From Xanthomonas prunicola (GTDB taxonomy: Bacteria; Pseudomonadota; Gammaproteobacteria; Xanthomonadales; Xanthomonadaceae), in the NCBI RefSeq assembly GCF_002846205.1, contig NZ_PHKV01000001.1, positions 868,001 through 932,000 on the forward strand: 64,000 bases of DNA, read 5' to 3'. This document shows positions 37,748-46,332 of this stretch, one piece after another; position 1 is the stretch's first letter, and every line of letters starts with the position of its first letter. The notes below the pieces were generated by a model, which was given only the letters and a program-made list of their open reading frames with translations, ran no database searches and was not told the DNA's origin. Both the position numbers and the translations under genes were made by a program.

Positions 37748-38629
37748 TTGAACCCTGCGCCGCTTGCCGACACTCTTGGCAGCATGGTCGACATGCTCCC
37801 ACTTCCCCATTGGACCGCGCTCGCCAGCCTGGACGACGATGCGGTGCCGTTGATGTCCACCGCGCTGCTGATCGCGCGCGACGAGTATCCGCAGCTGGAT
37901 GCCGAGCTGTACGACACGCTGGTGCAGAGCCACGTCGAGCATCTGCGCCGCGAGGTGGACGCGATCGATCTGTGGCCGCTGAAGATGGCGGCAGTGAATC
38001 GCTATCTGTTCGACGAGTTGGGCTACTCGGGCAATCACGACGAGTACTACGATCCGCGCAACAGCTATCTCAACCAGGTGTTCGAGCGCCGGCTGGGTAA
38101 TCCGATCTCGCTGGCGATGGTGCAGATCGAAGTCGCCCGCCGGCTGGGTATTCCGCTGGCGGGCGTGTCGTTTCCCGGGCATTTCCTGGTGCGTTTGCCG
38201 GTGGACGACGGCGTGCTGGTGATGGATCCGTTCAACGGCGGCCGTCCACTCGGCGTGGATGAGCTGCGCGAACGTGCCCGCCCGCATCTGGGAGGTGAAA
38301 TTCCCGACGACCGCGCGCTGGCGCAGATTCTGGACCCGGCACCGCACCGTGCGATCTTGATCCGCATCCTGCGCAACCTGCACGGCGTCTATGCCGACGC
38401 CGAGCACTGGGACCGCGCCGCGCGCAGTGCCGACCGCATCCTGAAGCTGGTGCCGGATCAGCCCGAAGCGCTGCGCGATCGCGGCATGGCCTATTTGCAT
38501 CTGGGCCACCGCAACGGCGCCCGCCACGATCTGTCGCGCTATCTGCAGCTCAACCCCAGTGCGCAGGATGCGACCAATCTGCATGAGCATCTGGTCGAGC
38601 TGAACAGTCAGCGCGCGCGCGCGCACTGA
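37748..38629 (+). CDS. SirB1-family transglutaminase-like/TPR protein
   Basis: Protein of about 293 residues of the SirB1 group: a transglutaminase-like domain (NRYLFDELGYSGNHDEYYDPRNSYLNQVFERRLGNPISLA, spanning roughly residues 85-125), VSFPGHFLVRLP, and two C-terminal TPR-like repeats (DRAARSADRILKLVPDQPEALRDRGMAYLHLG). Catalytic competence is doubtful and function unknown. The start is uncertain: TTG at 37748 has AGGAAG seven bases upstream, whereas ATG 37784 and 37793 lack a Shine-Dalgarno; ATG 37703 is also in frame. Confidence 0.85.
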   Translation: MNPAPLADTLGSMVDMLPLPHWTALASLDDDAVPLMSTALLIARDEYPQLDAELYDTLVQSHVEHLRREVDAIDLWPLKMAAVNRYLFDELGYSGNHDEYYDPRNSYLNQVFERRLGNPISLAMVQIEVARRLGIPLAGVSFPGHFLVRLPVDDGVLVMDPFNGGRPLGVDELRERARPHLGGEIPDDRALAQILDPAPHRAILIRILRNLHGVYADAEHWDRAARSADRILKLVPDQPEALRDRGMAYLHLGHRNGARHDLSRYLQLNPSAQDATNLHEHLVELNSQRARAH

Positions 38630-38657
38630 CTGTTGCTAACACGAATACGCAATACCC

Positions 38658-39113
38658 CTATCGAGGCTGCCCCTGAGGAGACCTGGGCACCTGATAAGAG
38701 GTTATATACTCACCGTTCGCACCATATATAACTACAATATTATAATTTGCATCACTGTAGACTACTTGTGCACTGCAAGGGCAATTTGCCTGAGCTGTTA
38801 TCATTCCGTTTGGCTGCGCCACAGCGCCCTGTGCATTGGTTCCTATAGGCAGCTGAGATGCTGCGCCCGGCACCAGGGATAGCACTGCCAACACATCGTT
38901 GTTAAGAGCGTTGATCTGAACGAATTTAAGTCCAGCTTTTTCGAAAACATAGACCTTAAATCGCGGTGACAGGCTCAGATTTGCTTTACCTGCCGGTAAA
39001 CGCTCACCCATCCCCTGAATTAGAGACTGTTGACCGCCCGTGGAACCAATTGCTCCAAATGAAACCGCAAACAAAAAGCCCAACATCGTTGCACGCAGCG
39101 AAAATTTCAACAT
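38658..39113 (-). CDS. AT-rich orphan, small secreted protein of unknown function
   Basis: 151 residues with a probable signal peptide (LKFSLRATMLGFLFAVSFGAIG) and no recognised domain. The mature part is neutral and small-residue-rich, with two cysteines (NCPC) and a C-terminal strand-like VVIYGANGEYITSYQV. AAAGGA stands a few bases before the ATG, supporting the start. The gene and its upstream region (about 38640-39310) are clearly poorer in G+C than the flanks and use A/T-ending codons, which suggests recent transfer. It is convergent with the SirB1-like gene and 217 bases from rubredoxin. Confidence 0.65.
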   Translation of the reverse strand: MLKFSLRATMLGFLFAVSFGAIGSTGGQQSLIQGMGERLPAGKANLSLSPRFKVYVFEKAGLKFVQINALNNDVLAVLSLVPGAASQLPIGTNAQGAVAQPNGMITAQANCPCSAQVVYSDANYNIVVIYGANGEYITSYQVPRSPQGQPR

Positions 39114-39330
39114 AAAAATTCCTTTTAGTATTGAAAATATTTCAGGACTTACGCTTGGACTTAACCAACCAAAAATGGTGGCGTTTCTGGCAGCCGTCGT
39201 CGGCCGCACTTGGAGGCTACGCTTCTTAAATTTGGCTTGCAACTTCAAAAAATAAGACGCTTTCGTCAGAGGAGATTAAATCCATTACTATAAAGACATA
39301 AAATCAATAACATCCTTTAATGGTTTTCCG

Positions 39331-39522
39331 TCAGCCGATCTCGATCATCTCGAAGTCGTCCTTGGTCACGCCGCAATCCGGGCAGGTCCACGTCTCGGGA
39401 ACGTCTTGCCAGCTGGTGCCCGGGGCGATGCCTTCTTCGGGGATGCCGTCGGCCTCGTGGTAGAGAAACCCGCAGACGACGCACATCCAGGTGCGGTAGG
39501 TGGTCGTGGATATCTCGCTCAT
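39331..39522 (-). CDS. Rubredoxin
   Basis: 63-residue one-iron electron carrier with the two CxxCG-type motifs [11 protein letters not shown] and [12 protein letters not shown] that hold Fe(SCys)4, and the [13 protein letters not shown] loop of the family. Start at 39522 gives the normal length. It is divergent from thiE. Partner reductase is not in the window; rubredoxins of this type often serve alkane hydroxylases or oxidative-stress enzymes. Confidence 0.95.
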   Translation of the reverse strand: MSEISTTTYRTWMCVVCGFLYHEADGIPEEGIAPGTSWQDVPETWTCPDCGVTKDDFEMIEIG

Positions 39523-39593
39523 CGGATAATCGCGGTCACGCAACGGTGGGGCTGCATTGTCCCATCCCACCCACCGCTTCCGGAAGCGCTGCC

Positions 39594-40217
39594 ATGCCCA
39601 ACCTGCACAACGCCCGCGGCGTCTACCTCATCACGCCCGACGAACCCGACACCGCGCGCCTGATCGCGCGCACCTTGCCGCTGCTGCCCGCTGTCGCCTG
39701 GCTGCAGTACCGCAACAAGCAGGCCACCGCGGCGCTGCGCCTGGAACAGGCCAGCGCGCTGCGCCAGGCCTGCGCTGCGCACGCCGTGCCGTTGATCATC
39801 AACGACGATGCGCAACTCGCGTTGCAGGTGGGCGCGCAGGGCGTACATCTGGGCGAAGACGATGGTGAGGTGGCAACGGCACGCGCGCTGTTGGGCGCGC
39901 AAGCCATCATCGGGGTGTCGTGCTACGACGAGCTCGCGCGTGCGCAGGCGGCGGTCGCGGCCGGTGCCAGCTATGTGGCTTTCGGCGCGTTCTTCCCGAC
40001 CACCACCAAGGTGACGACACGGCGTGCGACGCCTGTGTTGCTGCAGCAGGCCACTGCGCTGGGCGTGCCGCGTGTGGCGATCGGTGGCATCACAGCGGCG
40101 CAGGTGCCGGATCTGGTGGCAGCAGGCGCCGAATTGATCGCGGTGGTCAGTGGCGTGTACGCCGCGCCGGATCCGGTTGCGGCAGTGCAGGCCTATCTGG
40201 CCGGGTTTGCGCAGTAG
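39594..40217 (+). CDS. thiE: Thiamine-phosphate synthase
   Basis: TIM-barrel enzyme of 207 residues that couples HMP-PP and THZ-P into thiamine monophosphate. Motifs: [83 protein letters not shown]. No TPP riboswitch is recognisable in the short divergent gap to rubredoxin. Confidence 0.95.
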   Translation: MPNLHNARGVYLITPDEPDTARLIARTLPLLPAVAWLQYRNKQATAALRLEQASALRQACAAHAVPLIINDDAQLALQVGAQGVHLGEDDGEVATARALLGAQAIIGVSCYDELARAQAAVAAGASYVAFGAFFPTTTKVTTRRATPVLLQQATALGVPRVAIGGITAAQVPDLVAAGAELIAVVSGVYAAPDPVAAVQAYLAGFAQ

Positions 40218-40318
40218 CGTGGCTGGCCGACGATAGCGTTAGCGGCGACACGCGCTGTCCAAAACCCAATACGCAATACCATCAAGATGTCGAGCCTTAG
40301 CGATGTTGGATGCAGTCA

Positions 40319-40560
40319 AACGCTGAGTCGGTCGAGTGCGCGGTGCCCTCGCCGCTCGCGGGACACGCCGTGAATTCGTCTAAATCACTTCGAGACAACC
40401 GAAATATTGCGTCGTGGCGTCGCTTGGATGAAGCCAAAAGCCTAATTGGTCGAGGGCGCGATGCCCTCGCTGCTGGCGGGACACGCCGTAAACACGTCCC
40501 TGGGGGCTCGGTGGCGGCATCCATGCCGCCACACGGTCCCGCAAGCGGCGAGGACACCGC
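40319..40560. repeat. Three-copy 24-base intergenic repeat (two direct, one inverted)
   Basis: Cores at 40341-40364 and 40459-40482 are direct copies, differing at a few positions, of a GTGCCCTCGC...GCGGGAC unit; 40536-40559 is an inverted copy with two mismatches to the first. Between them a 10-base perfect hairpin (40511-40520 with 40523-40532) surrounds CC. These copies can pair into alternative stem-loops. They fill the first part of an 816-base gap (40218-41033) with no convincing gene; an ORF across it is repeat-derived. Confidence 0.7.
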
Positions 40561-40700
40561 ACCAGAAAGTGAGTCGGTGACTTTCTTGAAAGCCTGCAGA
40601 TTGATCGCCTTACGTTTAGAAACCGATCGGACACACCGTTATCCAAACAACGCACGTTATGCATTGCTTGCAAACATGCATACCAACCATCTCGACTGGT

Positions 40701-40802
40701 CCTTGCCCGCCCACCGTCGCGGGACCTTACGCGGCATGGATGACGCGTAAGAGCTTACAAGGACGTACTTGCAGCGTGTCCCGCGATGGTGGGCGGGCAA
40801 GG
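40701..40802. repeat. Long nested inverted repeat (25-base arms)
   Basis: Arms 40701-40725 and 40778-40802 are complementary at 24 of 25 positions (the exception is G-T) and enclose 52 bases that contain a second 8-base hairpin beginning CTTACGCG. It can form a large cruciform or RNA hairpin downstream of thiE. The remaining 40803-41033 shows no recognised feature. Confidence 0.75.
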
Positions 40803-41033
40803 GCCCTGCAGTAAACGCGAAGATATCCAGTGCGCGCTGTCCTCACCAGACAGTTGGTCAATCGTCTTGGGAAAACATCCGTGATGCAGTGCAATGCGCT
40901 CAGCCAAGTCATCGCTCAGGCAGCGTGTTCTCGCTCATCAGAACGATGTCGATTTGAGCGCCATCCCCAAAACAAAACAGCGACGCGTGTCATCACGCGC
41001 CGCTGCCGGGACTGCGGTTATCGAATGACGCGA

Positions 41034-44000
41034 TTAAAAGTCGTAGCTCAACGTCACCCGACCCGAGCGTGGCGCCTGATAGGCGACGACCTGATCCCAT
41101 AGCGGGTTGGTGGTGTTGTCAGGCAACTGCGAGAACGGGTAGATGTTGGTCGCGGTCTGCTCGTTGGTGATGTTGAAGACGTCCAAGCGCAACGCCAGCT
41201 TGCCGCCGGCAAAGGCCGGCTTGTAGGTCACGCCCATATCCAACTGCGCGATCCAGCCCAGGCGCCCCTGCGAACCCGGAGGCGATGCCACGCCGGTGCC
41301 GGTTTCCGGGTTGTAGCAGTAGTGATAGGGACCGCCGGTAATTGCACTGCCGCCGTAGCCGGCCGGATCGCGGCCGCTGTATTCGGTCCCGTAGTAGTTG
41401 CCCAGGCAGTTATGCGGAGCCCCGGAAATCAGGCTGAAGTTGGCCGATGCGCCCCATTGCGGGGTGAACTGGTAGAACCCGAACAGCTTGAGCTGATGCC
41501 GATGATCGTTGGATTGATCGCCGTTGAAGTGTTCCATCAACGCAGGGTGGTCCCAGCTCTGTGTGGTCGAGACCGACGCCTGGCCCTGATAGCTGCCGAG
41601 TGCGCCGCCGGTACGCCACAGATCCGAACGCACCTGGCCTTCGGTGGTGCCGTAGCTATGCGACCAGACGTAGTTGACCTTGGCGTACCACTTGCCGTCG
41701 AACGGACGTTCAAGATTGAATTCCACTGCCGAATAATTGCGCTTGAACTTCGGGAAACCGGCCGCTTCGCGGCTCACCGATACTTCGTGGAACTGGCCAT
41801 CGGTGCCGATCACACCCCACGTATTGGTCTGGCCCGGATTGATCAACGATGCGCCCGCCACCTTGGAAAAATCGATGGTTACCCCTTGCGCTGCCGCTGC
41901 ATCGATCAACGCGGTATTGGAGACATCGTAGTTCTGGTCGTCGATGCCGGCATTGAGGCGGCGATGCGTGCCGCGCACGCCCAGCACCCAGCCGCTATCG
42001 AGTTGCTTGGTAAAACCGAGGATGAGTTCATCCTGATTTTCGCCTTCGATGTCCTTGGCCACCGCCGTGCGCACATCGGCGATGCGACCGAAGCGCGAGT
42101 TGGCCGACACCGCCGAGCCCAACTGCTGCGCCAAAATGGGCGTGCCATCGGCATTGATGCCGCTGTAGGTGAAGTAGGTATCGGTAGTGGTAGCCGGGGT
42201 GAACAGGCTCACCGCCGACAGCGGCAGACCCAGGTAGTAACGGCCCAGGTTACCGAACACCTTCAGGCTGGAATCGCCATTGACGTCCCAACTGAAGCCC
42301 AAGCGCGGCGCCCAGGCGTTATCGATTTCGATGTAGGGATCACCGAACGGGGTGTAGTTGGTGAACTCGTCCTTGCGCAGACCCAGGCTCAGCAGCACGT
42401 TGTCGGTGACCTGCCACTTGTCTTCGATGTAATAGGCGCGTTGCTTGGCCTCGTACGAATACAGGCTGGTGTTGATGTTGCGCACGACGTAGTAACCGCT
42501 CGCCCCATTGACCGGATCCACCAGGCCCGGGCTCGGCGCACCGACGCCGCCGGCTTCGTTGGCTGACTGGCTCACCAGCCCGCCGGTGGTCAGTCCGTAT
42601 GGATCATTGGTCTGGCCGTAGGTCCAGGCAAAGCCGGGGCCAGAGAGGATCGAGCCGACATCGATACCTTCGGACTTCTGGTTATCGATACCGACGTTGA
42701 GCGTGTGGTGGCCGATGCGCCATTCCAAGTTCAGGCGCTGGTTGTCTTTTTTGTATTCGCGGTCGGGCGAGCTGACCGAGGTGACCAACTGATTGCCGAT
42801 GCGCGGTGTGCCACCGGCATAGGCAGGATTCTGTAGCGCGGCGCTATTGATCACTGGGCCGCCGGCCGCGTCGTAGTTGAACGGCGTCAGTTCGTCCGGC
42901 GTTCTCATCTTGCCGTATAGCGCGGTCACGGTGAGGTTGTCGCTCAGATACCCTGTGTACTTGCCGGTGAACAGCGTCGGCCCGGTTTTCCAGGTGGATT
43001 CATCGGTGAAATACGCACCACGCTGACGCGCAAGATAGTCGTAGCGATAGATCGAGCCGTTGGTTTGGGCGACGTCGCTGGCACCGGTCACCTCGATCAA
43101 ATGGTTGTCGGTGATGTTCCAATCGACCTTGGCATACCAGCGCTTCTGCTTGTAGTCGTAGTCGGTGAGGCCGCCGGTGCGGCCGTTGTCGGTGTCGCGA
43201 TTGGTGCCCACGCGTACGCCGTCCGAATCGACCTGCTCGGCGGCCAGGAAGAAGAACAGCTTGTCCTGGATGATCGGCCCGCCGACATAGGCGCTGTAGG
43301 TGGTCTGACTGGCTTCGGCCTCGCTAGCCGGCTGATACAAGCCATTGGCCGCACGCGCGTAGCGGTAGGCAGCGTTGTTGATGGTGCTGCCCTGGCTGTC
43401 CGGACGCCAATAGATGTCGCGCTGATTGGCCTTGAGACCGTTCGGCTCCCAGATCACTGCGGCACCAAACTTCCATTCATTGGTGCCGCGCTTGCCGATC
43501 TGGTTGATCACACCGCCGTTGGCGCGGCCGTACTGCGCGCCGTAGCCGCCAGTGAAGATTTCCTGCTGGTCGATGGCGCCGTACGGCAGGGCCAAGCCGC
43601 CCAGGTTATTGCTGATGGTGGTGGTGTTGAAGCCGTTGAGGTAATACGCGTTTTCGCTGGCGGCCGAGCCGCCGAAGCTGGGCAGCGAGCCGCCAAGCGG
43701 GCCGTTGTCGAAGCCGCCGCTGTTGACCACCACGCCCGGTGCCAGCAACGCGATCGCTTCGGCGGTGCGGCCCAGCGGCAGTTGCTGCAACTGTTCGGCG
43801 GTGACCACAGTGCGCGTATCCACGCTGCTCACGTCGATCGTGGTCAGGCTGGCGGCGCTGACGGTGACGCTGTCCAGGGTCTGCACGCCGCTCCCCGCGT
43901 CTTTGGCAGCGAACGAGACGTCGGTGTTGGCCCCCACCGTAATGGCGACGTTCTCTCGGGTTTCCACCACTGCGCCATCGCGCTTGACCGTCACCTTATA

Positions 44001-44213
44001 GGTGCCCAGCGGCAGATTGCCGGCGGTGTAGCGACCCCGCGCATCCACCGGCACTTCGCGGCTCAGGCCGCTGTTGTTTTCCACCAGCACGCTCGTGCCA
44101 CTGCCCTGCCCTACGCTGCCGACGATGCTGCCGGTGGTGGACTGTGCGTGGACGCTGCCCATGGCAACAACCAATGCCAATGCCAAGGCACGCTTCTGGA
44201 TACTACGGTTCAT
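41034..44213 (-). CDS. TonB-dependent receptor, Oar-like with N-terminal carboxypeptidase-regulatory domain
   Basis: Outer-membrane receptor of 1059 residues. Signal peptide (cleavage after VHA-Q), then a CarboxypepD_reg/CNA-B-like domain (PVDARGRYTAGNLPLGTYKVTVKRDG is its span, about residues 48-75), a TonB-box-like QTLDSVTVSA, plug domain with YYLNGFNTTT and GGYGAQYGRANGGVINQIGK, and a long barrel ending VTLSYDF with terminal phenylalanine. This architecture is the Oar type, often linked to uptake of proteins or large glycans and to adhesion. It interrupts the space between thiE and hemL. Ligand unknown. The start at 44213 matches the signal peptide. Confidence 0.92.
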   Translation of the reverse strand: MNRSIQKRALALALVVAMGSVHAQSTTGSIVGSVGQGSGTSVLVENNSGLSREVPVDARGRYTAGNLPLGTYKVTVKRDGAVVETRENVAITVGANTDVSFAAKDAGSGVQTLDSVTVSAASLTTIDVSSVDTRTVVTAEQLQQLPLGRTAEAIALLAPGVVVNSGGFDNGPLGGSLPSFGGSAASENAYYLNGFNTTTISNNLGGLALPYGAIDQQEIFTGGYGAQYGRANGGVINQIGKRGTNEWKFGAAVIWEPNGLKANQRDIYWRPDSQGSTINNAAYRYARAANGLYQPASEAEASQTTYSAYVGGPIIQDKLFFFLAAEQVDSDGVRVGTNRDTDNGRTGGLTDYDYKQKRWYAKVDWNITDNHLIEVTGASDVAQTNGSIYRYDYLARQRGAYFTDESTWKTGPTLFTGKYTGYLSDNLTVTALYGKMRTPDELTPFNYDAAGGPVINSAALQNPAYAGGTPRIGNQLVTSVSSPDREYKKDNQRLNLEWRIGHHTLNVGIDNQKSEGIDVGSILSGPGFAWTYGQTNDPYGLTTGGLVSQSANEAGGVGAPSPGLVDPVNGASGYYVVRNINTSLYSYEAKQRAYYIEDKWQVTDNVLLSLGLRKDEFTNYTPFGDPYIEIDNAWAPRLGFSWDVNGDSSLKVFGNLGRYYLGLPLSAVSLFTPATTTDTYFTYSGINADGTPILAQQLGSAVSANSRFGRIADVRTAVAKDIEGENQDELILGFTKQLDSGWVLGVRGTHRRLNAGIDDQNYDVSNTALIDAAAAQGVTIDFSKVAGASLINPGQTNTWGVIGTDGQFHEVSVSREAAGFPKFKRNYSAVEFNLERPFDGKWYAKVNYVWSHSYGTTEGQVRSDLWRTGGALGSYQGQASVSTTQSWDHPALMEHFNGDQSNDHRHQLKLFGFYQFTPQWGASANFSLISGAPHNCLGNYYGTEYSGRDPAGYGGSAITGGPYHYCYNPETGTGVASPPGSQGRLGWIAQLDMGVTYKPAFAGGKLALRLDVFNITNEQTATNIYPFSQLPDNTTNPLWDQVVAYQAPRSGRVTLSYDF

Positions 44214-44381
44214 GCTCTCTCCCAAGTGTTGAACTGTCGGCAAGGCAACAAATGAACGGCGCCAGTGGCTACCGGAATCACACTTTCTGAACATCTGCAG
44301 TTGAGCGCCAATGACTGCGCGCCATCAGCTCATTCCCAAACTGTCGATCCCGTCGCGTTCGATCATAGGCAGCCGAGTTCC

Positions 44382-44426
44382 CCTACCCGCGCGTTCCGAC
44401 GGGTAGGTGGGCTTCCTGCGGGTAGG
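44382..44426. promoter_or_regulatory. Clustered CGGGTAGG boxes between the Oar-like receptor and hemL
   Basis: The 304-base divergent gap (44214-44517) contains CCTACCCG at 44382-44389 and CGGGTAGG at 44400-44407 as an inverted pair, plus a third CGGGTAGG at 44419-44426. The pair forms a perfect 8-base dyad with a 10-base spacer. The related GGTAGG dyad occurs upstream of the second TonB receptor at 56294. I infer a regulator binding site; no regulator is proven. Nothing else in the gap stands out. Confidence 0.45.
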
Positions 44427-44517
44427 CGCGCGAGGCTGCAGGCCTGACAATGGCGGACGCGATGCCCGCTACCGGGTGTCGATGCCCCTCATCGGTATTT
44501 CTCAAGGATCTGCGCGC

Positions 44518-45807
44518 ATGAATCACACCCGCTCCCACGCCCTGTTCGCCCAGGCGCAGACCCTGTTGCCCGGGGGTGTCAATTCCCCCGTGCGGGCGTT
44601 CAAGTCGGTCGGCGGCGAGCCGTTCTTCGTGGCGCGCGCCGATGGCCCCTACCTGTTCGATGTCGACGACAACCGCTACATCGACTACGTGGGCTCGTGG
44701 GGCCCGATGATCGCCGGGCATAACCACCCGGCCGTGCGCGAAGCGGTGGAGCGGGCGATCGGCAACGGATTATCGTTCGGTGCGCCGTGCGCCGCCGAAG
44801 TGACCATGGCGCAGACCATTACCCGGCTGGTGCCCTCTTGCGAGATGGTGCGCATGGTCAACTCCGGCACCGAGGCCACGCTGTCGGCGGTGCGCCTGGC
44901 GCGTGGCGCCACCGGGCGCAATCGCATCATCAAGTTCGAAGGCTGTTATCACGGCCACGGCGACTCGTTTTTGGTCAAGGCCGGCAGCGGCATGCTGACC
45001 CTGGGCGTGCCGACCTCGCCCGGCGTGCCCGCAGGCCTGAGCGAACTGACCGCCACGCTCAGCTTCAACGATTTCGAAGGTGCCACCGCCCTGTTCGACG
45101 AGATTGGCGCGGAGGTGGCAGCGGTGATCATCGAGCCGGTGGTGGGCAACGCCAACTGCATTCCGCCGCAGGCCGGCTATCTGCAGCATCTGCGCACGCT
45201 GTGCACGCGGCACGGCGCGTTGTTGATCTTCGACGAAGTGATGACCGGTTTCCGCGTCGCGCTCGGCGGTGCGCAGGCGCATTACGGCGTGACCCCGGAC
45301 CTGAGCACCTTCGGCAAGATCATCGGCGGCGGCATGCCGGTGGGTGCGTACGGCGGCCGCCGCGAGCTGATGGAGCAGATCGCTCCGGCCGGGCCGATCT
45401 ACCAGGCCGGCACCTTGTCGGGCAACCCGGTAGCCATGGCTGCCGGCCTGGCGATGCTGGAATTGGTGCAGGAACCGGGCTTCCACGCGCGCCTGAGCGA
45501 AGCCACCAGCGTGCTGTGCGAAGGGCTGGAAGATGCCGCGCGCGCAGCCGGCATCGCCGTCACCACCAATCAGGTCGGCGGCATGTTCGGGCTGTTCTTC
45601 ACCGACGACATCGTGGAGAGCTACGCACAGGCCACGGCGTGCGACATCACCAGCTTCAACCGCTTCTTCCACGCAATGCTGCAGCGGGGCGTGTATCTGG
45701 CGCCCTCGGCGTACGAGGCCGGCTTCATGTCCAGCGCGCACGATGCGGCCGTGATCGAGGCCACGCTGGCGGCCGCGCGCGAAGCGTTTGCGGAAGTGGC
45801 GCGCTGA
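44518..45807 (+). CDS. hemL: Glutamate-1-semialdehyde 2,1-aminomutase
   Basis: PLP enzyme of the C5 heme pathway, 429 residues, converting glutamate-1-semialdehyde to 5-aminolevulinate. Starts with [28 protein letters not shown]; other motifs are [15 protein letters not shown] [39 protein letters not shown] and the PLP lysine in [19 protein letters not shown]. Full length and intact. Confidence 0.96.
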   Translation: MNHTRSHALFAQAQTLLPGGVNSPVRAFKSVGGEPFFVARADGPYLFDVDDNRYIDYVGSWGPMIAGHNHPAVREAVERAIGNGLSFGAPCAAEVTMAQTITRLVPSCEMVRMVNSGTEATLSAVRLARGATGRNRIIKFEGCYHGHGDSFLVKAGSGMLTLGVPTSPGVPAGLSELTATLSFNDFEGATALFDEIGAEVAAVIIEPVVGNANCIPPQAGYLQHLRTLCTRHGALLIFDEVMTGFRVALGGAQAHYGVTPDLSTFGKIIGGGMPVGAYGGRRELMEQIAPAGPIYQAGTLSGNPVAMAAGLAMLELVQEPGFHARLSEATSVLCEGLEDAARAAGIAVTTNQVGGMFGLFFTDDIVESYAQATACDITSFNRFFHAMLQRGVYLAPSAYEAGFMSSAHDAAVIEATLAAAREAFAEVAR

Positions 45808-46332
45808 GGGGTGGGGAATGGGGAATCGGTAAGCAGTGAGCGCGGGGCTTTGCGGGTTTGCGGCGCGGCGTGATGTGCCGCACTTGCAGTTGCTCAGGAC
45901 GTTGACGATGTCCGTGTCACCGGACTTGCAGATGAGCCTGACTGTGCGGGTCGCCCGTTTCGTTAGCGGCAACGGCAAGGCGGTACGCATTGCGAGAAAT
46001 CCGTGACCGCGCGCTGCTGACGCTGTTTGGTGTCCTGTGAATGCGCACCACTGGTGCCAGGCGACCTCTAGCGTTCCTTGACCGTGCGCACAGGCTGGCG
46101 CATCCGTCACCCTGAACGCGTCAACTCGGTGCAATACGCTTTGCTTTTGTCGCGCGGCTGTCATACATTTCTGAAATGTGCTCATGGACGGGCATGGGTG
46201 GGGACCCTCGAAGCAGCCGCTGCACTGTCGTCGCCGAGTCAGGTGATCGCGCTGCATTGCCGCTGGTTCACCACGATCTGCAGCGTGTCGAGCCGGCATG
46301 CTGCCGACGCTTGATACGGCCGCCTTCGCCTC
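45808..46332. other. 525-base gap between hemL and the MalT-like regulator
   Basis: Begins with a one-sided GGGAATGGGGAATCGG copy of the intergenic repeat (45815-45830), directly after the hemL stop. A GCACCACTGGTGC dyad lies near 46044-46056. Short frames across the rest have no family resemblance and unsuitable codon use. It probably carries the regulator's promoter, which I could not locate. Confidence 0.6.

Noticed and set aside
39531-39593. TPP riboswitch before thiE
   Set aside because: The space to rubredoxin is too short and no THI-box sequence is visible.
40319-40560. Possible CRISPR-like direct repeats
   Set aside because: Only two direct copies with imperfect identity and one inverted copy; no regular spacers and no cas genes.
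40310-40750. 146-residue ORF in the post-thiE gap
   Set aside because: Runs through the 24-base repeat copies and the inverted repeat arm; amino-acid content derives from repeats.
43065-44255. 396-residue frame antisense to the Oar-like receptor
   Set aside because: Shadow of the receptor's plug region without recognisable domains.
46078-46314. 78-residue ORF before the MalT-like gene
   Set aside because: No Shine-Dalgarno, no family resemblance, unsuitable codon use.
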